Positions 8,649 through 15,689 of a stretch of 64,000 nucleotides of DNA are shown here, piece by piece (within the stretch, counting starts at the first letter, position 1; each line of letters begins with the position of its first letter). Origin of the DNA: Legionella bononiensis (lineage in GTDB: Bacteria; Pseudomonadota; Gammaproteobacteria; Legionellales; Legionellaceae); contig NZ_JADOBG010000001.1 in assembly GCF_016786215.1 (NCBI RefSeq), positions 124,001-188,000 on the forward strand. Reading direction: 5' to 3'. The notes under the pieces are model-generated. The model was not told the DNA's origin. It ran no database searches and was given only the letters and a program-made list of their open reading frames with translations. Both the position numbers and the translations under genes were made by a program.

Positions 8649-8885
8649 ATGAGTAATAACACCCGTGAAGTTAGTAATAGCGACATGTTGAGCACCGTTG
8701 ATGAGATGCAGGATAAAAAAGAGTATCTATTAAGTCAGGAAAACTTTGAACGTTTGATGAATGTCCAAAAAACCGTAGAACAAGCAACTGAAATGAGACC
8801 AACCTTTAAGAAATTGATTAATAGTTTAGTGACTGAAGAAGCATTGAACACTCTTACTGAGCGTTTGATTAAACAAATGGCGTAA
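8649..8885 (+). CDS. Small hypothetical protein in ribozyme/recombinase module
   Basis: A 78-residue acidic helical protein (MSNNTREVSN start; ending TERLIKQMA) with a good ribosome site (ACTGGAGAACTCT). It has no recognisable domain; the length and heptad-like spacing suggest a small helical bundle. It is the first gene after hammerhead 1 and is flanked by 14-nt direct repeats AAATTGTGACTTTT at 8508 and 8890. It might be an accessory factor of the recombinases, but that is only positional inference. Confidence 0.65.
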   Translation: MSNNTREVSNSDMLSTVDEMQDKKEYLLSQENFERLMNVQKTVEQATEMRPTFKKLINSLVTEEALNTLTERLIKQMA

Positions 8886-9091
8886 TCTGAAATTGTGACT
8901 TTTAAACCAAGAATCGTATAAGGAGAATAAGACTTTAAAACGAAGTGTAGTATCGATTAAAGAAGTAACTACGGGTTTACCCCCGCATCGAGCCTAGTGG
9001 TCCTTACCAAGCATCATTTATATGAGCTGCTCGAATAACACTAAACAAAATCCTGGGTAAGCGTAGTGACATTAATAGGAACTTAAAGCCA
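8886..9091. other. Structured spacer before the recombinase pair
   Basis: No gene is evident. The section 8960-9065 contains paired-looking segments (CTTACC at about 9003-9008 with GGTAAG at about 9056-9061; CTAGTGG earlier) and a C-run/G-run pair GGGTTTACCCCC. It may be a folded RNA or a recombination site. No class is recognised. Confidence 0.3.
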
Positions 9092-9901
9092 ATGAGCAGA
9101 AAGCAAAAATTAACCCAAACCATGATTCAATATCTGAAACAGGACAACCAGGGATCATTGAACACAAGACAGGTTCGCCTTTTTTCGATGAATCGAATCA
9201 TTGACGATTTGTTTGCAGCGCGTATCGTTCCCATAACCTGGTATGCACTCACAACAGAACATATTAAAAAGTTAGTGAGCTATTGGCAAAACAAAGGGTT
9301 AAAAACGGCAACCATTATGAATTACCTGGTTTGTTTGCGCTATTTTTTAAATAAAATTAATCACACTATAGAGGGTATAGACAATCAATCATTGAGTCTT
9401 GTAAAACCACGAAACAACATGAGGCCAGAAATTCATAGCGACACCATTTTAAATGCAATCAACGAGCCCATTGCTTATCTATTATTTGCTTTACAAGCCA
9501 AATTTGGTCTCACACTCCTTGAATCCATGTTTCTTGTACCAGCCATCCACATTCATGAAAATGAACTTTGGATTACTAGAGAAATCAGCACTAATCGCAA
9601 AGATCGCCTGATACCCATTATTAATGAAGAGCAACAAATAATCATTACTAAGTTAGTCACCTTGACGGAAAACAAAAAGAGCCTGCATCAACAATTTGGC
9701 GAACATCATTTACGCCTTGCTTATAAATTTGCATTAAGTGCCTTAAAACTCCCTACGCAGGTGAGCTATCGATATTTATATGCTAAATCACGCTTTGATC
9801 ATTTATGTAAAAACCACAGCAAATCAGATGCAAAAAAAATAGTGATTACTGAAACAAATATTAATAAAACCAGTCCTCTTTGGAACACGATCCATGAGTA
9901 A
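9092..9901 (+). CDS. Tyrosine recombinase paralogue, probably catalytically inactive
   Basis: A 269-residue protein related to its downstream neighbour. An N-terminal SAM-like core-binding region (IKKLVSYWQNKGLKTATIMN, near residues 63-82) is followed by a reduced catalytic region. Where the neighbour has FGFRREESL, with the first catalytic Arg, this protein has FGLTLLESM. The HxLRH motif and terminal Tyr motif are also missing, so it is unlikely to cut DNA alone. It overlaps the next gene by 8 nt, indicating translational coupling and perhaps a regulatory or structural partner role. Confidence 0.72.
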   Translation: MSRKQKLTQTMIQYLKQDNQGSLNTRQVRLFSMNRIIDDLFAARIVPITWYALTTEHIKKLVSYWQNKGLKTATIMNYLVCLRYFLNKINHTIEGIDNQSLSLVKPRNNMRPEIHSDTILNAINEPIAYLLFALQAKFGLTLLESMFLVPAIHIHENELWITREISTNRKDRLIPIINEEQQIIITKLVTLTENKKSLHQQFGEHHLRLAYKFALSALKLPTQVSYRYLYAKSRFDHLCKNHSKSDAKKIVITETNINKTSPLWNTIHE

Positions 9902-10793
9902 AACAAAATTGAGAAGTGCTACTTACTCCATTCATCATCTGGTGAAACAGATGAGGATCTCATCCTTCAATACTCGAGCAGATACGCGTGTCATGCTGGT
10001 GCGTTGCATTAAAGACTTACATGAGCTGGGCTTTAAAGTAGGGCATATCAAAGGAATTAAAGAACGGCATGTCCATGCCTTAATAGAACATTGGAAAAGC
10101 CAGGGGAAAAATCCAGCTACCATTAAAAATTACATGGCCAAACTGCGTAAAATGGCAATACAACTAGGCACTCCAGAACTTATCAAATCAGAAAACACTG
10201 CTTATCAAATTGAAAGTCGCTCTTACGTCCCCTCAGTCAATAAAGCCATTACTGATATTGATTTTTCACAGTGCTGCGATGCTCACATACGCTTGTCTCT
10301 TGAAGGCCAGGCATTATTTGGATTTAGGCGTGAAGAATCACTTAAATTTACCTTGAGTGAGGCTTATGAAGGAAACTATCTTAATATCCAACCCAGCTGG
10401 ACCAAAGGTGGTATAGGCCGGATTATTAAAATAAGGACTGAGGAACAGCGACAATGGCTTAATCGAATCAGCCAGCTAGTCCGTCCTGGACAATCGTTGA
10501 TACCACCAGAGAAGTCCTATAAAGAACAGGTGGGACATTATAAAACGATTACAGCTCAATTAGGCCTCTCTAATTTACATGGGCTTCGTCATGCCTATGC
10601 ACAGCGTCGTTATCACGAATTGACCTGCTGGTTTGATGAAAACAAACAAGGGCTTTTGCCACCAATTGCAGGAGGAAAACTTTTTAAAGAGTTATCACAA
10701 AAAGAACAAGACTGGGACATACGTGCCAGACAGATTATTTCTAGAGAATTAGGCCACTCCCGCTTGTCCGTAACTAAAATTTATTGCGGTTAG
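9894..10793 (+). CDS. Tyrosine recombinase/integrase (Integrase_1-like)
   Basis: A 299-residue site-specific recombinase. An N-terminal helical domain (ALIEHWKSQGKNPATIKNYM near residues 62-81) precedes the catalytic domain, which has Arg in FGFRREESLKF, Lys/Arg-rich beta turn WTKGGIGR, His-Gly-Leu-Arg-His in LHGLRHAYAQRR, His in ELGHSRLSVTK, and the nucleophile Tyr in KIYCG at the very C-terminus. Proteins of this type serve mobile islands. It lies between two hammerhead ribozymes, and its last codons are repeated 150 bp downstream. Confidence 0.85.
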   Translation: MSKTKLRSATYSIHHLVKQMRISSFNTRADTRVMLVRCIKDLHELGFKVGHIKGIKERHVHALIEHWKSQGKNPATIKNYMAKLRKMAIQLGTPELIKSENTAYQIESRSYVPSVNKAITDIDFSQCCDAHIRLSLEGQALFGFRREESLKFTLSEAYEGNYLNIQPSWTKGGIGRIIKIRTEEQRQWLNRISQLVRPGQSLIPPEKSYKEQVGHYKTITAQLGLSNLHGLRHAYAQRRYHELTCWFDENKQGLLPPIAGGKLFKELSQKEQDWDIRARQIISRELGHSRLSVTKIYCG

Positions 10794-10942
10794 TGATTAT
10801 GTAAAGTAACTCGATGAAGTCCAATAAAATCAAGACCTAACCGCTTTAATACTTTACATAATATCAATACTACTTACGTTAAGTGCCATTAAAAAGTCAG
10901 CATTGCTCCTAAGCCTAATGTTCATAAAATTTATTGTGGTTA
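10775..10942. repeat. 150-bp repeat unit at the recombinase 3' end, with interleaved inverted repeats
   Basis: TAAAATTTATTGCGGTTA (10775-10792) recurs as TAAAATTTATTGTGGTTA at 10925-10942. Both copies keep the frame Lys-Ile-Tyr-Cys-Gly-stop. Between them GCGGTTAG (10786-10793) is inverted at 10837-10844, and ATTATGTAAAGTA (10796-10808) is inverted at 10850-10862, in the order A-B-A'-B'. This looks like a recombination site or the scar of integration into a related recombinase gene. Confidence 0.6.
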
Positions 10943-10999
10943 ATTCATCATTTTTTGTAGAATTTATTAACTGATTTTAGTAGAATAATAAACAGAAAA

Positions 11000-11052
11000 C
11001 ACAACTGATGAACCAGTGTAATTCTGGTGAAACCGAACTCTTCGGTCTTGTG
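11000..11052 (+). ncRNA. Type I hammerhead ribozyme 2
   Basis: Stem I 5' strand CACAA is at 11000-11004 and the core CUGAUGA at 11005-11011. Stem II is ACCAG (11012-11016) with CUGGU (11024-11028), followed by GAAA at 11029-11032. Stem III is CCGAA/UUCGG with loop CUC (11033-11045). The cleavage triplet GUC ends at 11047, and the stem I 3' strand UUGUG is at 11048-11052. Every stem is perfect. Relative to ribozyme 1, stems II and III show compensatory changes and stem I is unchanged. Confidence 0.92.
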
Positions 11053-11056
11053 ACTT

Positions 11057-11102
11057 GCTACCCTAATTCCCCAATCACTGTAGCTGAGCGTTTAGTCGGG
11101 AA
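11057..11102 (+). ncRNA. Conserved H-type pseudoknot after hammerhead 2
   Basis: GCUAC (11057-11061) pairs with GUAGC (11080-11084). UUCCC in the loop (11067-11071) pairs with GGGAA (11098-11102). The same elements at the same order and near-equal spacing follow hammerhead 1, with different linkers. The 270-nt leader after it shows further hairpins (for example GTCTGATA-ccta-TATCAGAC near 11221-11240) but no ORF. Confidence 0.6.
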
Positions 11103-11372
11103 CCTGATATACCTTAATTCAATACACAAATATTGAATCCTATTAAAACAATAGAGGTGTACTCCTTTATTTTTATTTCATTAAAGCAATTAATCTTGTT
11201 TTGAACCCGTTTGAATTCATTGTCTGATACCTATCAGACAAACCCATTTTGAGAATATATTCTTTAACAATTTGGGTTATTCAACCATGTTTAAAAAAAG
11301 GTGAATGACGTAGGCTTACGCTGGAGAAGAACTCAGCGTTTGCTGACTATTTCTCTGGCTTTTACAGGAGAA

Positions 11373-11738
11373 ATGGTCGTGCGTATTCAGACAGATACCT
11401 TAAAATATGCTAAGATTCTTAAAGTGAGTGGGTTTTCTAAAGAGTCATCAGAGGGATTTTTTTCCACACTGACTCAAATAGAAATTCACAACATTTATAG
11501 TATTGATGAGGTGGATAACATGTTAAGTGAAGCCGTCAGACAAGTGTTTGTTGAGCAAGATAAAAAACTTGTTGAACAGCGTCGCGAGTTCGATGAGCGA
11601 ATGAAATCCTACAATGAGCAACTGCGTGAAAACAGGAGTGAGTTGTTGGCATCAAGACGCTGGATGATTGGTACAATCATCACAGTCGGTCTTTCATTAG
11701 CCGCTTATCTTTCAGCATTAATTCATTTCAATCACTAA
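11373..11738 (+). CDS. DUF1640/CCDC90-like coiled-coil membrane protein
   Basis: A 121-residue protein that starts MVVRIQTDTLKYAKIL after ACAGGAG; a GTG 24 codons earlier is in frame but less likely. It resembles DUF1640 proteins: an N-terminal globular section with YSIDEVDNMLSEAVRQVF, a coiled coil from about residues 62 to 97, and a C-terminal membrane helix (MIGTIITVGLSLAAYLSALI). It is the first gene after hammerhead 2. The biological role of bacterial DUF1640 proteins is not settled. Confidence 0.75.
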   Translation: MVVRIQTDTLKYAKILKVSGFSKESSEGFFSTLTQIEIHNIYSIDEVDNMLSEAVRQVFVEQDKKLVEQRREFDERMKSYNEQLRENRSELLASRRWMIGTIITVGLSLAAYLSALIHFNH

Positions 11739-11758
11739 ACCTATTTAAAGGTTTGTAA

Positions 11759-11803
11759 CCCATCGGGGAAATCACACTTCCTCATGGGGCAAGGGTATTT
11801 CCC
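11759..11803 (+). promoter_or_regulatory. Leader hairpins before the 11824 gene
   Basis: CCCAT (11759-11763) can pair with ATGGG (11784-11788), and GGGAAAT (11766-11772) can pair with ATTTCCC (11797-11803). The two folds interfere with each other. This resembles the switch-like leaders downstream, but there is no T-run here. Confidence 0.35.
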
Positions 11804-11823
11804 AAAATCTAAGGAGAGAACCC

Positions 11824-12033
11824 ATGCAACAAACATCTTTTGCAGAATACACCAATCAATGCACTCGAACTGATTTAGTCTTTTTTGATTTATTGCGCTC
11901 TATAGCTGAACTTCATGCCTATCAGCATGAAATATCAGCAGAAGACATAGCACAACTTCAAATTGGCGCTCGAACGTTGAATGGAATAATTGCAAGGAAT
12001 ACCACAACGAACCATTCCATACAGTTGGTCTAG
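11824..12033 (+). CDS. Small hypothetical protein
   Basis: A 69-residue protein (MQQTSFAEYT start) preceded by TAAGGAG. It is mainly helical and has no recognised domain. It belongs to a run of small co-oriented genes (DUF1640, this gene, ssb, two more, DUF932), each with its own strong ribosome site, of the sort carried by conjugative elements. Confidence 0.6.
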   Translation: MQQTSFAEYTNQCTRTDLVFFDLLRSIAELHAYQHEISAEDIAQLQIGARTLNGIIARNTTTNHSIQLV

Positions 12034-12074
12034 GAAGCAGGATTAACCCTGTTACTTGTTTTACCCGTTTTAAT

Positions 12075-12132
12075 CCGCACAATCGGAAAACTTCTGCCTT
12101 GTGCGGGAGTTCTCCGATTGTGCGATTTTTTA
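12075..12132 (+). terminator. Terminator/antiterminator switch before ssb
   Basis: CGCACAATCGGA (12076-12087) pairs perfectly with TCCGATTGTGCG (12113-12124), followed by ATTTTTT: a strong intrinsic terminator. CCGCACAA (12075-12082) can instead pair with TTGTGCGG (12099-12106), which would break the terminator. This suggests attenuation. Confidence 0.7.
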
Positions 12133-12158
12133 TTAATTACATTTAAAGGAGAACTAAA

Positions 12159-12584
12159 ATGGCAGTATTAAACAAAGTCCAATTAATCGGTCACGTGGGT
12201 CATTCACCTAGAAGTACCCAAACAAAGGAACATCAACCTGTTGCTTCAGTCTCGCTTGCCACGAATGAATCCTATCGCCGTAATGGCGAATGGGAAACCA
12301 TTACTGAATGGCATCATCTGGTGTTTTTTGGAAAATTAGCAACTTTAGCTGTGGAACGCCTGCAAAAAGGCAGTCAGGTATATATTGAGGGCAAATTGCG
12401 CTCAAATAACTGGACTGATACAGAAGGTGTTAAACGCCAATCAATCAATATTGTGGTGCAAACCATACAGTTACTTGATAACGCAAAACCCAAAGAGCTA
12501 CCCGAGCAAACTGATAAACCAACACCAGAAGAGTATTTAGCTCAAATGCACTCGATGTTGGAATGTGAAGAAGTTCCTTTTTAA
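12159..12584 (+). CDS. ssb: Single-stranded DNA-binding protein
   Basis: A 141-residue SSB. The OB fold is clear: LNKVQLIGHVGHSPRSTQTK at the start, VASVSLATNESYR, then TEWHHLVFFGKLATLAVERL, and YIEGKLRSNNWTDTEGV. It ends in an acidic tip EEVPF that matches the partner-binding tail (DDDIPF) of SSB proteins. Mobile elements often carry their own copy to coat transferred single-stranded DNA. It follows an attenuator-like leader and an AAAGGAGAA ribosome site. Confidence 0.95.
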   Translation: MAVLNKVQLIGHVGHSPRSTQTKEHQPVASVSLATNESYRRNGEWETITEWHHLVFFGKLATLAVERLQKGSQVYIEGKLRSNNWTDTEGVKRQSINIVVQTIQLLDNAKPKELPEQTDKPTPEEYLAQMHSMLECEEVPF

Positions 12585-12597
12585 TTGTTTCATTAAT

Positions 12598-12636
12598 CCC
12601 GAAGGGAGTTATCCCTTTGGGAACAACTCCTTTTTT
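12598..12636 (+). terminator. Terminator/antiterminator switch before 12661 gene
   Basis: CCCGAAGGGA (12598-12607) can pair with TCCCTTTGGG (12612-12621). The competing stem GGAGTT (12605-12610) with AACTCC (12625-12630) is directly followed by TTTTTT and looks like an intrinsic terminator. The two stems share bases 12605-12607. Confidence 0.6.
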
Positions 12637-12660
12637 AAAACTTAAGGAGAACCACTTAAA

Positions 12661-12885
12661 ATGAATCCATTTGAACTGACAGCAGCATCTACTTTCCTCA
12701 GTTATTTTCCCGATGATATTGAATATTCAACCCTTATCAATCGGTTAAACAATGATGAATTAGGGACTGATGACGATGCAATAGATTTTTGGCAGCCTTT
12801 TGAATACTACCCAGGTGTATTCATCGCGGAATGCATAGAAACATTGCATGAACGATTGGTTAAAACGTTTCATACTCTAGCATAA
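12661..12885 (+). CDS. Small acidic hypothetical protein
   Basis: A 74-residue very acidic protein (NNDELGTDDDAIDFWQPFE in its middle) with an AAGGAGAAC ribosome site. No family is recognised; the acidity would fit a DNA-mimic or antirestriction-like protein, but no known motif supports that. Confidence 0.55.
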   Translation: MNPFELTAASTFLSYFPDDIEYSTLINRLNNDELGTDDDAIDFWQPFEYYPGVFIAECIETLHERLVKTFHTLA

Positions 12886-12923
12886 CCCTTGCAGGAATCT
12901 ATCCTGAAAGGGATGGATTTTTG
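12886..12923 (+). terminator. Terminator/antiterminator switch before 12945 gene
   Basis: CCCTTGCAGGA (12886-12896) pairs with TCCTGAAAGGG (12902-12912) with one mismatch. AATCTATCC (12896-12904, sharing bases 12896 and 12902-12904) can instead pair with GGATGGATT (12911-12919), followed by TTT: again a competing terminator stem. Confidence 0.55.
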
Positions 12924-12944
12924 ACTGTTTTTAAGGAAAACATC

Positions 12945-13112
12945 ATGAATTTAATTGAGAAAATTACCGCAGCTGTATTAGAGGATGAAGAGCCAACAGA
13001 GAAACAGTCGGAGCTTTTAGTCGAATCGTACCTTAATAGCACCGACAGGCAGGCAATTGATAATTGCTTCACTTGTCTTTGTGGGTATAGCCTATCCAGT
13101 TTAATTAATTAA
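12945..13112 (+). CDS. Small hypothetical protein
   Basis: A 55-residue protein (MNLIEKITAAVLED start) preceded by TAAGGAAAA. It is acidic at the N-terminus and has two cysteines (CFTCLCG has three in a cluster near the end). No family is recognised. It is part of the small-gene run. Confidence 0.5.
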   Translation: MNLIEKITAAVLEDEEPTEKQSELLVESYLNSTDRQAIDNCFTCLCGYSLSSLIN

Positions 13113-13125
13113 AGTAATTTAATAA

Positions 13126-13168
13126 CCCTAATGGGAGCAAGACTCCCATTAGGGACTTGCTCCTTTTT
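13126..13168 (+). terminator. Terminator/antiterminator switch before DUF932 gene
   Basis: CCCTAATGGGAG (13126-13137) pairs perfectly with CTCCCATTAGGG (13143-13154). The competing stem GGAGCAAG (13134-13141) with CTTGCTCC (13156-13163) is followed by TTTTT. The shared bases make the folds exclusive. This is the clearest case in the series. Confidence 0.7.
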
Positions 13169-13188
13169 CTTTGAATCAGGAGAACATA

Positions 13189-13983
13189 ATGAATATTTTA
13201 ACAACAGAACAACTTTATAAAGCAGCCCCTTCGCTATTTACTCAAGGAGCTGCTGAACATACCAGTGAGCGATATCAGCCAATTGCCACTTCTGACATCA
13301 TTAATGTATTGCTTCAGGAAGGGTTTTATCCAACCAAGGCAACACAATCAGCGAGTAGACATGAAGAAAGGAAGGCCTTTGCAAAACACATGGTCCGATT
13401 TCGACATAGAAACTATCACGAGCAGGATGGCGGTTTATTTCCTGAACTGGTATTGGTCAACTCTCACGATGGCATGTCCTCGTATCGTTTGATGGCAGGA
13501 CTGTATCGTCAGGTGTGCACCAATGGTATGGTTGCCGGTAAAAACTACAATGAAGTGCGTGTTAGACATCAAGGTGATGTTATTAGAAACGTCATTGAAG
13601 GAACCTATCAAGTTGTTGAGTCGTCTCACAGAATGCTTGATGCTGTGGAGCAAATGGAGGAGATTCAATTAACCAATGAGAGGCTTCTGGATTTTGCTCA
13701 ACAGGCGCATGCTCTTCGTTTTAGTGAGGATGATAACCTGGTCATCGAGGCAAAAACTCTGTTAACTCCAAGGCGACGTGAAGACATGAAACGTGATTTA
13801 TTTTCTGTTTTAAATGTCGTTCAAGAGAACCTTATCAAAGGAGGATTGCCTGGCTACAGACAGGATGAGAAAGGACGCTGGCGACGCGCTCGAAGCCGGC
13901 AAATTAAAGCAATTGATCAAAATATCAAAATAAATCGGGATCTTTGGAGCATTGCTGAAAATACTTTGTTATCTTGCCCTTAG
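13189..13983 (+). CDS. DUF932-domain protein of mobile elements
   Basis: A 264-residue protein starting MNILTTEQLY after CAGGAGAACATA (an in-frame earlier start at 13171 is less likely). It has the DUF932 hallmarks seen in phage and plasmid proteins: RHEERKAFAKHMVRFRHRN near residue 65, PELVLVNSHDG, YRLMAGLYRQVCTNGMV near residue 110, and a C-terminal helical part. DUF932 proteins are common in plasmids and ICEs, but their function is unknown. Confidence 0.85.
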   Translation: MNILTTEQLYKAAPSLFTQGAAEHTSERYQPIATSDIINVLLQEGFYPTKATQSASRHEERKAFAKHMVRFRHRNYHEQDGGLFPELVLVNSHDGMSSYRLMAGLYRQVCTNGMVAGKNYNEVRVRHQGDVIRNVIEGTYQVVESSHRMLDAVEQMEEIQLTNERLLDFAQQAHALRFSEDDNLVIEAKTLLTPRRREDMKRDLFSVLNVVQENLIKGGLPGYRQDEKGRWRRARSRQIKAIDQNIKINRDLWSIAENTLLSCP

Positions 13984-13996
13984 AACTAATCTGTTC

Positions 13997-14025
13997 AAAG
14001 CCCCATATCCTGGGGCTTTTTTTTT
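13997..14025 (+). terminator. Intrinsic terminator after DUF932 gene
   Basis: AAAGCCCCA (13997-14005) pairs with TGGGGCTTT (14011-14019), followed by a run of T to 14025. This is a textbook rho-independent terminator. Confidence 0.85.
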
Positions 14026-14067
14026 GCCTTGAATTTTTCAAAAAACCTATTATCATTGCTTCATCTT

Positions 14068-14135
14068 TGCAAGGTTGGACTTGCATATACCAACACAAAG
14101 GGCTGATTTTGGCACAGGATCAGCCCTTTCTATTT
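14068..14135 (+). terminator. Second hairpin cluster, terminator-like, before 14153 gene
   Basis: TGCAAG (14068-14073) pairs with CTTGCA (14080-14085). AAAGGGCTGAT (14097-14107) pairs perfectly with ATCAGCCCTTT (14119-14129), followed by CTATTTT. It lies 20 nt before the next start codon and may act as an attenuator for it. Confidence 0.6.
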
Positions 14136-14152
14136 TGTAACAAGAAGAATTT

Positions 14153-15586
14153 ATGATTTCCTACCAAGCCCCGATGCTCCCCGATGTCAATTACGCACTG
14201 CTTGACGAAGACGCTTATTTTTCGTTAACTGATCTTGAATACGACACCATGAAAAGCTGTAGTCATTTTCTGGAAGAACTCAAATGGGTACTCATCGAAG
14301 AAAAACTGGTGCAGATACCTCAAATTCTGTGCGGTTATCTTTGCGCCTACCTCGGTACAATCACCACGGTACACACCGTTAAAAAAGCAGAAGCTTTAGT
14401 ACCATCTCTCCTTACGCTCATCCAGCACCAGGCAAAAGCCTCACTCGATGCTTTTGCACAACACCCCATCAATCACAGCGTCAAAAGCACGGAAAAAAAG
14501 AAAATCCATCTGGATCAACTGCGCAACATCACCCCTGGCAGCATCGTGGTGCAAACCATGCGCCTTGGGCGAGAAATCATGGACATGTTTGACGAAATAA
14601 ATAATCAGCCAGGAATCAGAAGCAAGAAAAAGCAACCTACCCCCTTCTGCTCCGATGAATCACTGACAAAACTCATGCTGCTGATGGGCTCAGAACAATG
14701 CGCACAATGGAGAGAAGAACTCGATGGGCTTTCAGACCATTATGTTCTCAATCAATTAGCCATCCAAATTGGTTGGGTGATGGGCTATTTCACGCACCTT
14801 CAAAACAAATCCCTCAAAGAATCACAATATTTTGATTATGGCCTACCCTTAGTGAGCCTCTTTCAAGAACATATTTATCGCTTAATGGAATCGTACGCCA
14901 CCGCAGAGCATGCAAAAATAGAAGCCCAGCAAAGCGCTCATTATGAAGAAACGGAATCCCTTTTAAGTGAAATTCGCCACCTTTCCGAACAGACCTACAA
15001 CCAAAAAACGCCCGCTGCCAATGCATTTCAAAAAGAGGTTCTCATCGCCCATGCTGGCATTGAAAAAACACTCATGGAGCTGATAACCCAGGGGTATGAA
15101 ATTAAAATCATTTTAATGAGCCTTTTTTATTTCTGGTTTACTTTGGAGGCGCCTATAAATGGATTCAGCAAACAAACACTGGACAAGACTGATCCATTCC
15201 ACCACATGCTGCCCATCATTAAACTGGTCAAATCAACTACCCACTCCCTGCCCAAGCCAGAATTAAGCAAGGAAATTCGTGCGCTAAACGATTCTATGCA
15301 ACAATTAAAAAAACATCTGACCCACCCTGAAAAATTGGATAACGTGCCGCAGAAAATTGCCCTGGAGCAGACCGAAGCGGTCAACACAGCCATTCACACC
15401 ATCACCTGTGATTTCCTTAAAAAGGATATGCGCATCGAAGCCATTACTAATGCTTTATTCAGCCACTGGCTTCGTTTTTCCGTGTTTTTTGGTGTCAGTG
15501 AAAGTGAATGGCAAAAGATGGATTACTACCTGGTTGAGATTCTTAAAGCAGTCCGAGGTTATCTGGCTTCTGAATTAGGGCAATAA
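14153..15586 (+). CDS. Large helical protein of unknown function
   Basis: A 477-residue, mostly alpha-helical soluble protein (MISYQAPMLPDVNYAL start). It has a long acidic/polar middle (HYEETESLLSEIRHLSEQ) and no signal peptide. One hydrophobic run near residue 320 (IILMSLFYFWFTLEAPING) could be a membrane helix or a buried core. No family is recognised. It is the last gene of the rightward run and is separated from the convergent toxin-antitoxin pair by 100 nt. Confidence 0.65.
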   Translation: MISYQAPMLPDVNYALLDEDAYFSLTDLEYDTMKSCSHFLEELKWVLIEEKLVQIPQILCGYLCAYLGTITTVHTVKKAEALVPSLLTLIQHQAKASLDAFAQHPINHSVKSTEKKKIHLDQLRNITPGSIVVQTMRLGREIMDMFDEINNQPGIRSKKKQPTPFCSDESLTKLMLLMGSEQCAQWREELDGLSDHYVLNQLAIQIGWVMGYFTHLQNKSLKESQYFDYGLPLVSLFQEHIYRLMESYATAEHAKIEAQQSAHYEETESLLSEIRHLSEQTYNQKTPAANAFQKEVLIAHAGIEKTLMELITQGYEIKIILMSLFYFWFTLEAPINGFSKQTLDKTDPFHHMLPIIKLVKSTTHSLPKPELSKEIRALNDSMQQLKKHLTHPEKLDNVPQKIALEQTEAVNTAIHTITCDFLKKDMRIEAITNALFSHWLRFSVFFGVSESEWQKMDYYLVEILKAVRGYLASELGQ

Positions 15587-15689
15587 GACTCTTCTTCGGC
15601 TAAAATATTGGGTAAGTGCCTCCATTTCTATTTGTGATTAAGATTGGGTTACAATCGTAATCACAGGTATCCTGACTCGTCCCATATAT

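Noticed and set aside
10786-10862. Integron attC site
   Set aside because: The RYYYAAC...GTTRRRY order of attC is not met; the inverted repeats are interleaved and not nested, so it is reported only as an unusual repeat.
13974-14156. 60-codon frame between DUF932 and the 14153 gene
   Set aside because: It spans a textbook terminator and a second hairpin, so it is not a gene.
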